Assembly (NCBI RefSeq): GCF_000612625.1
Contig: NZ_CCAS010000010.1
Coordinates: 49,473-113,472, forward strand
From: Neobacillus jeddahensis
GTDB lineage: Bacteria; Bacillota; Bacilli; Bacillales; Cytobacillaceae
Reading direction: 5' to 3'
Length of the DNA stretch: 64,000 nucleotides
Positions 53,644 to 64,000 of the stretch are shown one piece after another (position 1 is the first letter of the stretch; every line of letters starts with the position of its first letter). The position numbers and the translations under genes are program-made. Below the pieces are notes generated by a model, which saw nothing but the letters and a program-made list of their open reading frames with translations, did not search any database and was not told the origin of the DNA.

Positions 53644-54579
53644 ATGCAGCCAAATGTTCAGCATAATTCGAAACCTACCGTTGAATCGAATCGTGGCTTT
53701 CAAGTATGGTGGAAAATGACCCGTCCTCATACCCTGACGGCATCCTTTGTACCAGTATTACTAGGTACGGCCTTATCCTTAAAACATGGAAAACTTCATA
53801 TAGGCCTTTTTATTGCGATGCTTGTTGCCAGCATGTTAATTCAAGCCGCAACGAATATGTTTAATGAGTACTTTGATTATAAACGAGGTCTTGACACGGA
53901 GCATTCTGTTGGAATTGGCGGCACGATTGTCCGTGATGGAATCCAACCAAAAACAGTGATTAACCTTGCTTTTGGTTTTTATGGAATTGCCTTATTATTA
54001 GGCGTTTATATTTGTGCCAATAGCAACTGGTGGCTAGCCGTCGTGGGTTTAATCTGTATGGCAGTTGGCTATTTCTATACTGGTGGACCACTTCCTATTG
54101 CTTATACGCCACTAGGTGAAATTTTCTCTGGTTTCTTTATGGGAATGTTAATTATTTTAATTTCATTTTTTATTCAAGCTGGAACAGTCGATAGCACCAG
54201 CATTTTGGTTTCTGTGCCAAGTATGGTGTTGGTCGGAATGATTATGTTGTCCAATAACATCCGCGATCTTGATGGGGATAAGGAGAATGGCCGTAAAACC
54301 GTTGCCATCCTTTTAGGAAAAAAGAAAGCCATTTATTTATTAGCCGGTATGTTTACTTTTTCTTATTTATGGGTTTTAGGCCTTATTATTAGTGGGATTG
54401 CTCCTTATTGGACGGCTATCGTCATTCTAAGTGCTCCTAAAGCTATAAAGGCAACGAAAGGATTTATCGAGAATAATGTGCCCATTAAAATGGCACCTGC
54501 GATGATTGCAACAGCACAAACAAATACGATTTTTGGATTCTTACTAGCAATCGGCATATTCATCGGACATTTTATTTAA
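53644..54579 (+). CDS. menA: 1,4-Dihydroxy-2-naphthoate polyprenyltransferase
   Basis: 311-residue UbiA-family membrane prenyltransferase, attaching the polyprenyl tail to DHNA to give demethylmenaquinone. First Asp-rich motif NMFNEYFDYKRGLD (about 77-90) and second NNIRDLDGDKENGRKTVA (about 203-220), which bind Mg-diphosphate; about nine membrane segments. AAAGGGGAGAGAAG precedes ATG. Here it is divergent from menF; in B. subtilis menA lies elsewhere on the chromosome. Confidence 0.95.
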   Translation: MQPNVQHNSKPTVESNRGFQVWWKMTRPHTLTASFVPVLLGTALSLKHGKLHIGLFIAMLVASMLIQAATNMFNEYFDYKRGLDTEHSVGIGGTIVRDGIQPKTVINLAFGFYGIALLLGVYICANSNWWLAVVGLICMAVGYFYTGGPLPIAYTPLGEIFSGFFMGMLIILISFFIQAGTVDSTSILVSVPSMVLVGMIMLSNNIRDLDGDKENGRKTVAILLGKKKAIYLLAGMFTFSYLWVLGLIISGIAPYWTAIVILSAPKAIKATKGFIENNVPIKMAPAMIATAQTNTIFGFLLAIGIFIGHFI

Positions 54580-54586
54580 CAAACAC

Positions 54587-54617
54587 AAAAGCTTCTGCCA
54601 TAGGGCAGAAGCTTTTT
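54587..54617. terminator. Bidirectional terminator between menA and glgP
   Basis: AAAAGCTTCTGCC pairs perfectly with GGCAGAAGCTTTT over a 4-base loop, plus a T run. Confidence 0.9.
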
Positions 54618-54638
54618 TAGCCAATCGGCGAGTTTTCT

Positions 54639-57044
54639 TTATTTCACAGATTTAATGTTCCATATCCCATCTGCGTATTCTTGGATGGTTCGGTCACTTG
54701 AAAAATAGCCAGCCTGAGCAATATTTGCTAAACTCATTTTTTGCCAGTGCGTTTTATTTGTAAATGCCTCGCCAATCGAGTGTTGAATATCAACATAAGA
54801 GGCAAAATCCTTTAAAACGAAATATTGGTCATTTTCCTCTAATAACGAATCAAAGATCGGCTCAAATTCATTATAGACACCTGGGAAAAAGCCGTTTACA
54901 AGCTGATCGATTGCCTGTCTGATTCGATAGTCATGATGGTAATACTCCAGTGACTGATAACCACCATGTTGGTAATAATGAAGGACTTCCTCCGCCGTTA
55001 ATCCGAACGTAAAAATATTTGCATCCCCGACTAATTCTCGAATTTCAATATTTGCCCCATCTAAGGTTCCAACTGTTAACGCTCCGTTGATCATAAATTT
55101 CATATTTCCAGTACCTGATGCTTCTTTACTTGCTGTGGAAATTTGTTCACTTACATCTGAGGCAGGAAAAATTTTTTCAGCTAAGGATACACGGTAATTT
55201 TCTAGAAAGATAACTTTAATTCTATCTGCAATGATTGGATCATGATTAACCTTTTCTGCAACAGTATTAATTAATTTGATGATTTTTTTAGCATAATAAT
55301 ACCCGGGTGATGCTTTTGCACCGAAAATAAATACCCTCGGTACGATGGAAAAGCTGGCATCTTCTTTAATCCTGTTATACAGATGCATAATGTGTAAAAC
55401 ATTTAACAGCTGGCGTTTATACGCATGAAGCCGTTTCACCTGTACATCAAAGATTGCCTCCGTATCAACAGCCACCCCGGTTTTATCCAAAATAATAGTA
55501 GCAAGCCGCCGCTTATTTTCATTTTTTATCTTTAACAGTTGCTCTAAAAAGGCAGGATCATTTTGATATTTAAGCAATTGAGAGAGATCTGTGGCTGAAT
55601 GGGTCCACGAAGGTCCGATTGACTCGGTGATCAGTGAAGATAGCTTTGGATTTGCTTTCAAGAGCCAGCGGCGGTAAGCAATACCATTCGTTTTATTATT
55701 AAATTTCTCTGGAAACAGTTGATAAAATTGATTCATCTCCCGCTTCTTTAATATTTCGGTATGTAGCTTGGCTACCCCATTCACACTAAAGCTTCCGACA
55801 ATCGCTAAATGAGCCATTTTCACATTGTGATCGGCCAGGATAGCAAGGCTTGAAATCCTCTGCCAATCTCCCGGAGTTTGTTCCCATAATTCCCGACAGA
55901 ACCGTTCATTGACTTCTTCCACAATCATATAAATTCTCGGTAATAATGGTTGAAAAATATGAATGGGCCATTTTTCTAATGCTTCTGATAAAGTTGTATG
56001 ATTGGTATAGGAAATAGTATGGGTGGTAATATGCCATGCCTGTTCCCATTCATAACCTTCATCGTCGATTAAAATCCGCATGAGCTCGGGAATAGCTAGA
56101 ACTGGATGTGTATCATTAATGTGAATACAAATATGTTCATGAAGGTGTTCTAAACTAGTATGTTGCTTTCGATAAGTTCTCAAAATTGATTGGATACTCG
56201 CGGACACTAAAAAGTACTGCTGCTTTAACCTTAATATTTTCCCCTCATCATGGGTATCATCAGGATATAAAAACTCAGAAATCGATTCTGTCTCACGCTT
56301 ATATTTTAAAATATCCGCATGAAAAGGAAATTGAGATGGTTCAGCATTCCATAGTCTTAGCGTATTGACCGTTTTGGATTGAAACCCGATAACTGGCATA
56401 TCATGTGGGACAGCTGTCACTGTTTCTGCGTTCAGATGATGAAAGACTAGACGGTCGTTTTCAAGCCTTGCTTCTACCTTTCCCCAAAAAGGAATCTTAA
56501 CGGCACTGTCCAGTTTTCGAATTTCCCAAACGTTGCCGCTCCTCAGCCACTGCTCAGGTAGCTCCACTTGAAAGCCATCGACAATTTTTTGTTCAAATAA
56601 ACCGTGTTTGTAACGTATGCCATGACCATGACCCGGTAAATTTAGCGATGCCAATGAATCTAGAAAACAGGCGGCCAATCTTCCTAATCCGCCGTTTCCT
56701 AAGCCTGCATCCGCTTCTAATTCCTCTAATCCATCCAAGTCTATTCCTAATTCCTTAAGACCTGTCTGGACTGTTTCTTCTACCCCTAAATTAATTAAAT
56801 TTTGCCTTAATAATTTCCCTAATAAATATTCAATCGAGAGATAATAAACCTGCTTGCCCTGTGCCGCATGATATCGTTCATTCGTTGCAATCCAATTATT
56901 ACTGACAAACTCACGAATCATGCTGCCAAGTGTTTGATATTGGTCACGGGAAGTGCTTTCGGAAAAGCTCTTCCCACATAACATCTCAAGCCTTTTAAGA
57001 AAAGTCTTCTTAAACTCAGCTGGACTAGAAAACATGTGTTTCAC
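54639..57044 (-). CDS. glgP: Glycogen phosphorylase
   Basis: 801-residue PLP-dependent enzyme releasing glucose 1-phosphate from glycogen. PLP-Lys region [31 protein letters not shown] (about 630-660) is intact; N-terminal [17 protein letters not shown] and [16 protein letters not shown] are family blocks. Start ATG after AAGGAGTG, overlapping the end of glgA by 20 bp. Last gene of glgBCDAP, ended by the terminator shared with menA. Confidence 0.96.
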   Translation of the reverse strand: MKHMFSSPAEFKKTFLKRLEMLCGKSFSESTSRDQYQTLGSMIREFVSNNWIATNERYHAAQGKQVYYLSIEYLLGKLLRQNLINLGVEETVQTGLKELGIDLDGLEELEADAGLGNGGLGRLAACFLDSLASLNLPGHGHGIRYKHGLFEQKIVDGFQVELPEQWLRSGNVWEIRKLDSAVKIPFWGKVEARLENDRLVFHHLNAETVTAVPHDMPVIGFQSKTVNTLRLWNAEPSQFPFHADILKYKRETESISEFLYPDDTHDEGKILRLKQQYFLVSASIQSILRTYRKQHTSLEHLHEHICIHINDTHPVLAIPELMRILIDDEGYEWEQAWHITTHTISYTNHTTLSEALEKWPIHIFQPLLPRIYMIVEEVNERFCRELWEQTPGDWQRISSLAILADHNVKMAHLAIVGSFSVNGVAKLHTEILKKREMNQFYQLFPEKFNNKTNGIAYRRWLLKANPKLSSLITESIGPSWTHSATDLSQLLKYQNDPAFLEQLLKIKNENKRRLATIILDKTGVAVDTEAIFDVQVKRLHAYKRQLLNVLHIMHLYNRIKEDASFSIVPRVFIFGAKASPGYYYAKKIIKLINTVAEKVNHDPIIADRIKVIFLENYRVSLAEKIFPASDVSEQISTASKEASGTGNMKFMINGALTVGTLDGANIEIRELVGDANIFTFGLTAEEVLHYYQHGGYQSLEYYHHDYRIRQAIDQLVNGFFPGVYNEFEPIFDSLLEENDQYFVLKDFASYVDIQHSIGEAFTNKTHWQKMSLANIAQAGYFSSDRTIQEYADGIWNIKSVK

Positions 57045-58476
57045 TCCTTGAGACGAGCGCTAAATATAGTTGATTATAGCTAAATGCTGATTGAGCCCAA
57101 CTATAATCCTTGCTCATTGCCTGCTTTACGATCAATTTCCAAATCTCTTTATCATGGTAAAATCTAATCGCTCGCTGGATTGTATAGAGCATGTCATGTG
57201 CATTAAAGTGCTCGAACGAAAAGCCATTCCCTTTCCTTGTGAATTCATTCCAGGGACTTACTGTATCGTTTAAGCCACCTGTTTCACGAACAATGGGGAT
57301 AGCCCCATATTTCATAGCGATCAACTGTCCAAGACCGCATGGTTCGAATTGTGATGGCATTAAGAACATATCTGCTGCTGCGTAGAGCTTATGTGCAAGT
57401 TCCTCATTAAAACCGGTATGAACCTTTAATTTTTCAGGATAAATTCTGGCAGCCTGCCTTAATTGTTCCTCGTACTCATAATCACCAGTTCCTAGAATGA
57501 TGACCTGGATATCCTCTTGCAGAATTTCTCGAAGGACACATTTTACTAAATCCAGTCCCTTTTGCCTTGTCAGTCTTGAAATCATGACAAGTAAAGGAGT
57601 CCCAGTACTTTGCGGTAATCCAAAACGTTTTTGAATCTCTTTCTTGTTGATTGTCTTTTGTTCATATGTTTCTGGTTTATATGTTTGATAGATCAATGGA
57701 TCAATGGCCGGATTATAAAAATCTTCATCAATTCCATTTACTATTCCAACCAGGTCCTCTTTTCTTTGACGTAAGAGGCCATCTAGTTTTTCACCATAAA
57801 CAGGCGTTTGGATTTCTTCCATATAGGTTGGGCTCACTGTAGTTATTTTATCAGCAGCCACTAACGCACCCTTCATAAAATTAATATTCCCAAAAAACTC
57901 TACATGACCGGCATCAAAGGATTGATAATCCAATCCCAACAGATCGCCGAGAACCTCTTTTGGAAATATTCCTTGAAATTGCAGGTTATGGATGGTAAAT
58001 ACCGTTCGGATAAGACCGTAGCCCGATCTCTTATAGTATTCTGTTCGTAACAGAAATGGAATCATCGCAGTATGCCAATCATGGCAGTGCAAGACATCCG
58101 GAAAAAAGTTTAACTGTGCTAATGTTTCAAGGACAGCTCGATTAAAATAGGCAAATCTTTCTCCATCATCAAAATATCCATAAAGATTTTGCCGTTTAAA
58201 ATAATATTCGTTATCAATGAAATAATAAGTAATCCCCTGATGAGTAAGTTCCTCAATACCACAATATTGATTTCTCCAACCAACAGGGACCGTAAATTCT
58301 TTCACTTTTACCATCTTTTGTTTGTATTCCTCTGATATCGTCCCATATTTAGGAAGAATCACTCTAATATCTGTGCCCTGGCTCTTCAGTTCTTTTGGCA
58401 AAGACCCAGCAACATCAGCAAGTCCCCCCGATTTTGCAAAGGGGACACATTCTGAAACAGCAAATAATATTTTCAC
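57025..58476 (-). CDS. glgA: Glycogen synthase (ADP-glucose)
   Basis: 483-residue GT5 glycosyltransferase adding glucose from ADP-glucose to glycogen. N-terminal KxGGL motif in [21 protein letters not shown] (Lys about 15) and the C-terminal GT-B signature [33 protein letters not shown] are both present. Start is GTG overlapping the glgD stop by 4 bases (GTGA), so translation is coupled. Confidence 0.96.
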   Translation of the reverse strand: MKILFAVSECVPFAKSGGLADVAGSLPKELKSQGTDIRVILPKYGTISEEYKQKMVKVKEFTVPVGWRNQYCGIEELTHQGITYYFIDNEYYFKRQNLYGYFDDGERFAYFNRAVLETLAQLNFFPDVLHCHDWHTAMIPFLLRTEYYKRSGYGLIRTVFTIHNLQFQGIFPKEVLGDLLGLDYQSFDAGHVEFFGNINFMKGALVAADKITTVSPTYMEEIQTPVYGEKLDGLLRQRKEDLVGIVNGIDEDFYNPAIDPLIYQTYKPETYEQKTINKKEIQKRFGLPQSTGTPLLVMISRLTRQKGLDLVKCVLREILQEDIQVIILGTGDYEYEEQLRQAARIYPEKLKVHTGFNEELAHKLYAAADMFLMPSQFEPCGLGQLIAMKYGAIPIVRETGGLNDTVSPWNEFTRKGNGFSFEHFNAHDMLYTIQRAIRFYHDKEIWKLIVKQAMSKDYSWAQSAFSYNQLYLALVSRSETHVF

Positions 58477-59504
58477 GAGTTCATCAACTCTCCTTGTTTC
58501 GTCCCTTTGCGGATGACGTACGGGTCACAAGCTGTCCCTAATAATCGGGCTCCAGCTTCGACTTTTACATCCTTATCTAATATCACTGAGTCTAAATAGC
58601 AATTTTCTTCTATTTGACACTTTTGCATGATGATACAGTTCTTAATGACTGTTCCTTTACCTATTTTAACTCCGCGTGAGATAATACTATTTTCAACACT
58701 TCCGCTGATTATACAACCATTAGCAATCATGGCATTCTTCACAACAGAGTCTTGCACATACTTGGTCGGCGGCTCATCCTTTACTTTTGTAATAATGGGT
58801 TGTTCTTTTACAAATAATTGTTTCCATACATCCATTTCAAGCAACTTCATACTTGTAGAAAAATAGTTTTCTATTGAATCGATCATCACGGCATAGCCAT
58901 TATAATGATAGTGACAGATGGAATACATGCTCTGAATATCTGTTACGACATCCTTCATACATGTGTATCCTGTTTCATGTCTCGTTTCAATTAGCTTAAT
59001 TAGGAGGGAGGTTTTAACTAAATACATTTCCATCGGGCTTCCATCTTGACGCATGAGCTCCGTAATATCGCAATTAGACTGTCTGTGCCATTTTAATATC
59101 GGTCCAAACTCCATATTAAAAATCGTATAACAATTGGCAATAATAGCATATTCTTGCGTACTACGATAAAAGTAATCTATATTTGCAGCAAAATGTTCAA
59201 ATGAACCAATTTTATTACCATCATTATCAACTATTGGAGAAGGAAAGAAGAAAAGACCGTCTCGCTTTCGATTTAAATCCCAGTTTTTCCCTGAACCAAG
59301 GTGATCCATTAGCGAGCGATACTGCATTTTTGGAAAAATCGCCACACTTCGAATACCTGAATTCACCATGTTTGATAATACAAAATCAATGATGCGGTAT
59401 CTTCCAGCAAACGGCAAAGCTGCTAGTGCACGATGTGTTAATAAATCTTCTAAGTCTTCATGATAGGTTGTGGCATCTATTACTCCTAATAGCTTTCTTT
59501 TCAC
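58473..59504 (-). CDS. glgD: GlgD, regulatory subunit of ADP-glucose pyrophosphorylase
   Basis: 343-residue GlgC paralogue. The nucleotidyltransferase loop GGxGxRL is absent: the protein begins [21 protein letters not shown] where GlgC has [12 protein letters not shown], while [17 protein letters not shown] and the C-terminal beta-helix remain. In Bacillaceae GlgD joins GlgC and tunes its activity. Start GTG after GGAGGG. Sits between glgC and glgA with tight spacing. Confidence 0.93.
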   Translation of the reverse strand: MKRKLLGVIDATTYHEDLEDLLTHRALAALPFAGRYRIIDFVLSNMVNSGIRSVAIFPKMQYRSLMDHLGSGKNWDLNRKRDGLFFFPSPIVDNDGNKIGSFEHFAANIDYFYRSTQEYAIIANCYTIFNMEFGPILKWHRQSNCDITELMRQDGSPMEMYLVKTSLLIKLIETRHETGYTCMKDVVTDIQSMYSICHYHYNGYAVMIDSIENYFSTSMKLLEMDVWKQLFVKEQPIITKVKDEPPTKYVQDSVVKNAMIANGCIISGSVENSIISRGVKIGKGTVIKNCIIMQKCQIEENCYLDSVILDKDVKVEAGARLLGTACDPYVIRKGTKQGELMNS

Positions 59505-59565
59505 TCCAAAATCCCTCCTGATTTTCTACTCAGATAGCTTGATTTGCTGTTACAGTTATAATTTC

Positions 59566-60723
59566 TTAACAATTAGATTCATAAGTTGGATTTAAACCAG
59601 CTAATACTTCTTCCGTTACCAAAATGATTTCATCGTCAAATGAACGAATGACGGTACCATCTGGGACCTTGACATCACAAGGGATTATCGCTTTTTCAAT
59701 CAAACAATTATGCCCGATGTTGGCATCTGTCATGATGACAGACTCCTTAATAATAGTACCTTTCCCAACCGTTACACCTTGAAATAGAACTGATTTATCA
59801 ATTTCTCCTTCAATCGTGCAACCCTCATTTATCAGTGACTCTCTAACCACTGCTTCAGAAGAAATATATTGTGGAGGCTGATTTGGATTTACCGAATAAA
59901 TTCTCCAGTCATAATCAAATAAATCAAGCTCACATTCTTCACCTAACAAATCCATGTTGGCCTCCCAAAGGCTTTGTACCGTTCCAACATCCTTCCAATA
60001 TCCTTTGAACGGATACGCAAATAATTTCTTATTCTCCTCTAAAAGCATGGGGATAACATCTTTACCAAAGTCATGGCTAGAATTAGGATCTCGATCATCC
60101 ATTTCTAAATATTCTTTCAGTATATTCCAACTGAAAATATAAATGCCCATGGATGCTAGATTATTTTTCGGTTGACTAGGTTTTTCTTCAAACTCCACTA
60201 TTCTCATATCTTCGTTCGTATTCATGATGCCAAAGCGATTGGCTTCAACCCACGGAACCTCGATCAATGAAATCGTGACATCGGCCCTTTTTTCAATATG
60301 ATATTCAAGCATGCTCTCATAATTCATTTTATAAACATGGTCGCCTGAGAGAATTAAGACATATTCCGGTTGATATTGCTTTAGATAGTTTAAGTTTTGA
60401 TAGATTGCACTCGCAGTGCCCGTGTACCATTTAACTTCTGAAGACTCACTATATGGGGGAAGAACGGTTACTCCACCATCCTTACGATCAAGGTCCCACG
60501 CACTTCCTATTCCAATATAAGAATTTAACAATAGTGGCTGATACTGTGTTAAAACTCCAACTGTATCGATACCCGAATTTGCACAATTGCTCAAGGTAAA
60601 ATCTATAATTCTATATTTCCCTCCGAAGGGTACAGCTGGTTTCGCCAAATCCTTTGTCAGCGAATTAAGTCTACTCCCTTTTCCTCCTGCTAATAGCATG
60701 GCCACGCACTTTTTCTTTCCCAT
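59566..60723 (-). CDS. glgC: Glucose-1-phosphate adenylyltransferase
   Basis: 385-residue catalytic subunit forming ADP-glucose from ATP and glucose 1-phosphate. Nucleotide loop [34 protein letters not shown] (about 9-42), substrate motif [14 protein letters not shown] and the C-terminal left-handed beta-helix ([20 protein letters not shown]). ATG follows AAAGGAGAG and lies inside the end of glgB (53-bp overlap). Confidence 0.96.
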   Translation of the reverse strand: MGKKKCVAMLLAGGKGSRLNSLTKDLAKPAVPFGGKYRIIDFTLSNCANSGIDTVGVLTQYQPLLLNSYIGIGSAWDLDRKDGGVTVLPPYSESSEVKWYTGTASAIYQNLNYLKQYQPEYVLILSGDHVYKMNYESMLEYHIEKRADVTISLIEVPWVEANRFGIMNTNEDMRIVEFEEKPSQPKNNLASMGIYIFSWNILKEYLEMDDRDPNSSHDFGKDVIPMLLEENKKLFAYPFKGYWKDVGTVQSLWEANMDLLGEECELDLFDYDWRIYSVNPNQPPQYISSEAVVRESLINEGCTIEGEIDKSVLFQGVTVGKGTIIKESVIMTDANIGHNCLIEKAIIPCDVKVPDGTVIRSFDDEIILVTEEVLAGLNPTYESNC

Positions 60724-62614
60724 TTCCTTTTCTCTCCTTTCGCTTTTTAACTGCTCTTATCATTTGAAAACCGAACGCGGGAATTGTCACCTCAATTGAA
60801 AATGGTTGACCATGGAAAGGCTCCTCTAACGCTGTTATTACCTTTTTATTCGTCAAACCAGCGCCACCGTATTCTTGATGATCACTAGTAAAAATTTCTC
60901 GGTACTCACCATTCTTAGGGACCCCAATTTTATAGACTGGATAGCTTAAGCCCGTAAAGTTGCAGATTATGATTACCTGATCCTCTTCTTTTTTCCCTCT
61001 TCTGATAAAGGAAAATATTGATTGACTGTTGTTATTGGCATCAATCCATTCGAATCCATCCTGCATATGATCCAATTCATATAGTGCCTTTGTCCGTTTG
61101 TACAGTTTTGATAATACTTTTACAAAAGAGTTCAATTTATGATGCATATCATATTCCAATAAATGCCAGTCTAATTGTTCCTTATCCTTCCACTCAGCAA
61201 ACTGGCCAATTTCAAAACCCATAAATAATAGTTTTTTTCCAGGATGGGCAAACATATAGCCCAGTAATAGCCTTAATTGGGCAAACTTTTCCCAATAATC
61301 CCCTGGCATTTTATCTAGGAGCGACTTTTTGCCATGGACAACTTCATCGTGGGAAAATGGCAACATAAAATTTTCTGAAAAAGCATATAAAAGTGAGAAA
61401 GTGACTTTAGAATGGGCCTGTGTGCGTGAATAAGGCGGGGTTTCCATATATTCAAGCATGTCATTCATCCAACCCATATTCCACTTATAATCAAAGCCTA
61501 AGCCACCGTAGCGAACAGGTGTGGTCACATGTGGAAATTCGGTAGAATCCTCCCCAATCATTAAAAAATAGGGATCATATTCATGAACTTCTTTATTTAA
61601 ATTTTTCAAAAAGTTAATTCCAAAAGGATTTTCGCGTTTACCTTGGGTTGCATTAGGCCAATAAATGATGTTGGCAACGGCATCCATCCGAAAGCCGTCA
61701 ATATGAAATTGGTCGATCCAATAGAATGCGTTTGAAATGAGAAAGCTTTGGACCTCACCTTTACCTAAATCAAAGTTGGCAGTGCCCCATACTGCATTCT
61801 CTCTGTCACTAGCATTGGCATATGAATAGATATGGGTCCCATCAAACCGATATAGTCCATGAGCATCCTTACAAAAGTGTCCTGGAACCCAGTCAAGAAT
61901 GACGCCAATACCCTGCTGATGACATTGATCTACAAAGTATCTAAAATCATCAGGGGTCCCAAATCTAGAGGTTACAGAAAAATAACCGGTACCTTGATAT
62001 CCCCATGAGGCGTCGAGCGGATGCTCGACAACAGGCAATAATTCAATATGGGTAAAGCCATGATCCAATACGTAAGGAATAAGTTCGGTAGCCAATTCCT
62101 TATAGGTTAATTGGCTGCCATTCGCTTTTTTCCTCCATGAACCAAGGTGGACCTCATAAATGATGGCTGGCTCTGATAAAATATTCTTTTTTTCTCTACG
62201 GTTCATCCAGTGTTTATCCTGCCATTCATAGTTGTTTAGGGAGTAGACAATCGAAGCAGTGTGGGGCCTCAATTCCGAATGAAAGGCAAACGGGTCTGCC
62301 TTAAGGAGCTTTTCACCTAAATTTGAGAATATCTCATACTTATAAATGCAGCCTTCTAAGTTTTGATTTACAACAATAACCCATACTCCCTCGTCGTTGA
62401 CCTTCTGTAGATCATATCCTTCACCATTCCAGTTATTAAAATCACCCGTGAGCCTAACCAGAGAGGCATTAGGGGCCCATACGCAAAATCGTGTATAAAC
62501 TTTATCGGAATTCTTAAAGATATGAGCGCCAAAAAGCTGATGACTTTGGAAAAAGCTGCCTTCATGAAATAAATGCAGCTGATATTCAGTGGGGAACAAC
62601 GTATTCACTGTCAT
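60671..62614 (-). CDS. glgB: 1,4-alpha-glucan branching enzyme
   Basis: 647-residue GH13 enzyme that forms alpha-1,6 branches in glycogen. CBM48 domain (about 25-115), then catalytic blocks [18 protein letters not shown] (nucleophile Asp), GEDSTEFP (acid Glu) and [13 protein letters not shown] at 62614 ([13 protein letters not shown]) follows ATGAGGAGAG. The last 17 codons overlap glgC and encode a very basic tail ([11 protein letters not shown]) beyond the usual family end, so this tail may be non-essential. First gene of the glg operon. Confidence 0.95.
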   Translation of the reverse strand: MTVNTLFPTEYQLHLFHEGSFFQSHQLFGAHIFKNSDKVYTRFCVWAPNASLVRLTGDFNNWNGEGYDLQKVNDEGVWVIVVNQNLEGCIYKYEIFSNLGEKLLKADPFAFHSELRPHTASIVYSLNNYEWQDKHWMNRREKKNILSEPAIIYEVHLGSWRKKANGSQLTYKELATELIPYVLDHGFTHIELLPVVEHPLDASWGYQGTGYFSVTSRFGTPDDFRYFVDQCHQQGIGVILDWVPGHFCKDAHGLYRFDGTHIYSYANASDRENAVWGTANFDLGKGEVQSFLISNAFYWIDQFHIDGFRMDAVANIIYWPNATQGKRENPFGINFLKNLNKEVHEYDPYFLMIGEDSTEFPHVTTPVRYGGLGFDYKWNMGWMNDMLEYMETPPYSRTQAHSKVTFSLLYAFSENFMLPFSHDEVVHGKKSLLDKMPGDYWEKFAQLRLLLGYMFAHPGKKLLFMGFEIGQFAEWKDKEQLDWHLLEYDMHHKLNSFVKVLSKLYKRTKALYELDHMQDGFEWIDANNNSQSIFSFIRRGKKEEDQVIIICNFTGLSYPVYKIGVPKNGEYREIFTSDHQEYGGAGLTNKKVITALEEPFHGQPFSIEVTIPAFGFQMIRAVKKRKERKGNGKEKVRGHAISRRKRE

Positions 62615-63110
62615 GGCTCTCCTCATCCTCAATGAAAATATGTATTTCTTTGACCAATTATAATTGCAAATGAATCATAATCCCCGAAAAACTTTTTTAT
62701 CTTTTCTGACAACAAGCGATACACTATGTCATAAAAAGACTTTATTCGGCAATATTCATCATCATTCGTCAAGATATCCGCCAGCAAAAGACAGAAACTT
62801 ATAAAGTTTTTTTGAAAAATATTATTTTTTTCAGTTAAAAAAATTATTTAATCACTAATAAAAAGGGTGGGATAGTTTTCGAATAAAACCCCATGAATGT
62901 AAGCGGTAACAACATTTTCAGAGAATTGAACTATTGAAATAATATTTTTTCAATATAATGTTATTTACCTTTGTGGATAGTAATTGCAGCTGTATCTATG
63001 GAGCTAGTTTCCAATCTTCAATGTGGGATTATTTAGGATATATACAATTTCTTTTGGGAGTGAAGATAAGATGAGGTAATTTCTTTGATCATAGTTATTA
63101 AATGACAACA
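62615..63110. other. AT-rich intergenic region between glgB and the tRNA operon
   Basis: About 500 bp without a gene I can support. It should contain the glgB promoter on the minus strand; a TATAAT lies at 62657-62662 without a good -35. In the plus direction ATTGAA-rich inverted sequence and a TATAAT near 62952 precede the hairpin at 63111, which could also end a plus strand RNA, but this is weak. Confidence 0.45.
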
Positions 63111-63143
63111 AAAAAACTGATAACAATTTGTTATCAGTTTTTT
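63111..63143. terminator. Terminator of the tRNA operon
   Basis: AAAAAACTGATAACA pairs with TGTTATCAGTTTTTT over a 3-base loop, right after the last tRNA gene; T runs on both strands. Confidence 0.9.
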
Positions 63144-63146
63144 GTA

Positions 63147-63218
63147 TGACCCCTACGGGACTCGAACCCGTGTTACCTCCGTGAAAGGGAGGTGTCTTAA
63201 CCGCTTGACCAAGGGGCC
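63147..63218 (-). tRNA. tRNA-Glu (UUC)
   Basis: 72-base cloverleaf with acceptor GGCCCCT/AGGGGTC, T arm GGGTTCGAGTCCC and anticodon TTC in the CTTTCAC-type loop. CCA is not encoded. Last gene of the cluster. Confidence 0.95.
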
Positions 63219-63227
63219 AAATATCTA

Positions 63228-63318
63228 TGGCGGAGAAGGAGGGATTTGAACCCTCGCGCCGGTCACCCGACCTACACCCTTAGCAGGGGCGCCTCTTCAG
63301 CCACTTGAGTACTTCCCC
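63228..63318 (-). tRNA. tRNA-Ser (GCU)
   Basis: 91-base class II tRNA with a long variable arm (GTAGGTCGGGTGACCGGC) and anticodon GCT in CTGCTAA. Encoded CCA end; acceptor GGGGAAG/CTTCTCC. Confidence 0.95.
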
Positions 63319-63323
63319 ATAGT

Positions 63324-63398
63324 TGGCTCCGCAGGTAGGACTCGAACCTACGACCGATCGGTTAACAGCCGATAGCTCTACCACTGAGCTACTGCGGA
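63324..63398 (-). tRNA. tRNA-Asn (GUU)
   Basis: Acceptor TCCGCAG/CTGCGGA, anticodon GTT in CTGTTAA, encoded CCA. Confidence 0.95.
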
Positions 63399-63408
63399 AT
63401 AATCTATA

Positions 63409-63485
<77 letters not shown>

Positions 63486-63491
63486 ATAAAT

Positions 63492-63565
63492 TGGAGCGGG
63501 TGAAGAGAATCGAACTCTCATCATCAGCTTGGAAGGCTGAGGTTTTACCACTAAACTACACCCGC
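63492..63565 (-). tRNA. tRNA-Gly (UCC)
   Basis: Acceptor GCGGGTG/CACCCGC, anticodon TCC in CTTCCAA, encoded CCA. Confidence 0.95.
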
Positions 63566-63578
63566 ATATAATTAATTA

Positions 63579-63655
63579 TGGGGCGACTGATGGGAATCGA
63601 ACCCACGAATGCCTGAACCACAATCAGGTGCGTTAACCACTTCGCCACAATCGCC
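63579..63655 (-). tRNA. tRNA-His (GUG)
   Basis: Anticodon GTG in TTGTGGT; the extra 5' G (G-1) opposite discriminator C, the histidine identity pair, is visible. Acceptor GCGATTG/CAGTCGC, encoded CCA. Confidence 0.95.
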
Positions 63656-63682
63656 ACAATAAAAAATTCTATTTAATTAAAA

Positions 63683-63758
63683 TGGTGGCTCAGGACGGAA
63701 TCGAACCGCCGACACAAGGATTTTCAGTCCTTTGCTCTACCGACTGAGCTACTGAGCC
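63683..63758 (-). tRNA. tRNA-Phe (GAA)
   Basis: Acceptor GGCTCAG/CTGAGCC, anticodon GAA in CTGAAAA, encoded CCA. Its 5' half and the bases before it are duplicated 137 bp upstream in the transcript. Confidence 0.95.
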
Positions 63759-63795
63759 AAATAATAAAATTGCACCCTACAAATTAATTGTAGTA

Positions 63796-63895
63796 AGTCC
63801 TTTGCTCAAAACAACTTTCGTTCTTTCTCGCAGATTGCCTTAGTAGCTTATTCAGTGATGTGAGCAATCTGCTCTACCGACTGAGCTACTGAGCC
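63796..63895 (-). pseudogene. Broken duplicate of tRNA-Phe with a 62-bp insert
   Basis: The 5' part of tRNA-Phe through the D arm (GGCTCAG to GGTAGAGCA) is repeated at 63870-63895, together with the AATAATA flank (34 identical bases including flank). It breaks at GAGCA, continues for 62 bp, then resumes at a second GAGCA with AAGGACT (63796-63807, the 5' strand of the anticodon stem) and ends there. The insert contains a 9-bp hairpin, GCAGATTGC with GCAATCTGC. The anticodon loop, T arm and 3' acceptor are missing, so no tRNA can form. Confidence 0.8.
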
Positions 63896-63922
63896 AAATA
63901 ATACTGTTGCGCCAAATTAAAA

Positions 63923-63999
63923 TGGCGGTCTGGACGGGACTCGAACCCGCGACCTCCTGCGTGACAGGCAGGCATTCTAACCAACTGAACTACCAGACC
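63923..63999 (-). tRNA. tRNA-Asp (GUC)
   Basis: Acceptor GGTCTGG/CCAGACC, anticodon GTC in CTGTCAC, encoded CCA. The 5' end is one base inside the window edge; the operon continues beyond. Confidence 0.95.
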
Positions 64000-64000
64000 G

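Overview
The window looks like chromosome of an aerobic or facultative, spore-forming member of the Bacillaceae, probably Neobacillus or a close relative. The evidence is moderate to low GC, strong AGGAGG-type ribosome binding sites with frequent TTG and GTG starts, a Cse60 sporulation protein, S-box and T-box leaders, and a gene order that closely follows the 'yt' region of Bacillus subtilis (ytgP-ytfP, ytwF-leuS, ytzC-ytqA-ytqB, ytpB-ytpA, ytoA-asnB-metK-pckA-ytmB-ytmA-ytlACD-ytkD, luxS-yidD-ytiB, the men genes, glgBCDAP and a trnB-like tRNA cluster). Genus placement is inference; nrfHA-bearing nitrate ammonifiers are well known among Neobacillus-type bacilli. I see no prophage, insertion sequence, CRISPR array or rRNA gene.

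Layout. 1-12 kb: a partial D-amino acid aminotransferase, a small DeoR-type regulator, an APC permease, a divergent LysR regulator and YhgE/Pip protein, an ArsR/SRPBCC pair with a clear operator-promoter, E. coli-type SpeD, a Dps protein behind a perfect PerR box, a deacetylase lipoprotein, and rsuA-ytgP. 12-17 kb: ytfP, cse60, a rhodanese, and leuS under a T-box with a CUC specifier. 17-27.5 kb is the most accessory part: a GAF-GGDEF protein, a LytST-type two-component system upstream of a CstA-family transporter with a CcpA (cre) site, an MFS transporter with 21-bp iterons upstream of its promoter, and an ammonifying nitrite reductase cluster (nrfHA plus an unrecognised surface protein) behind a perfect Fnr-type site. 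27.6-45.8 kb is conserved 'yt' housekeeping: radical SAM and methyltransferase genes, terpene synthase and lysophospholipase genes, asnB, metK with an S-box, pckA with a CcpN-type site, an SsuA/ThiY-type ABC transporter, a Nudix enzyme, luxS, yidD and a carbonic anhydrase. 45.8-54.6 kb: menaquinone synthesis (menF-D-H-B, menE-C, divergent menA). 54.6-62.6 kb: glycogen operon glgB-C-D-A-P. 63.1-64 kb: the 3' end of a tRNA operon (Asp, Phe, His, Gly, Ile, Asn, Ser, Glu in transcription order) with a broken duplicate of tRNA-Phe.

How the genes fit together. Several loci concern carbon and electron flow: CstA (probably peptide or pyruvate uptake) and PckA carry glycolysis-linked control signals, menaquinone is the electron carrier that feeds NrfH, and NrfHA lets the cell reduce nitrite to ammonium without oxygen. 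SpeD, MetK, LuxS and LeuS link S-adenosylmethionine, polyamine and amino acid supply. Four small genes (27650-27829, 13396-13581, 43607-43783, 45565-45726) are easy to miss. I found no convincing wholly new system; the items most worth a second look are the lytST-cstA module, the unknown protein beside nrfHA, the 21-bp iterons, the ArsR operator pair, the split tRNA-Phe relic and the extra hairpin between the S-box and metK.
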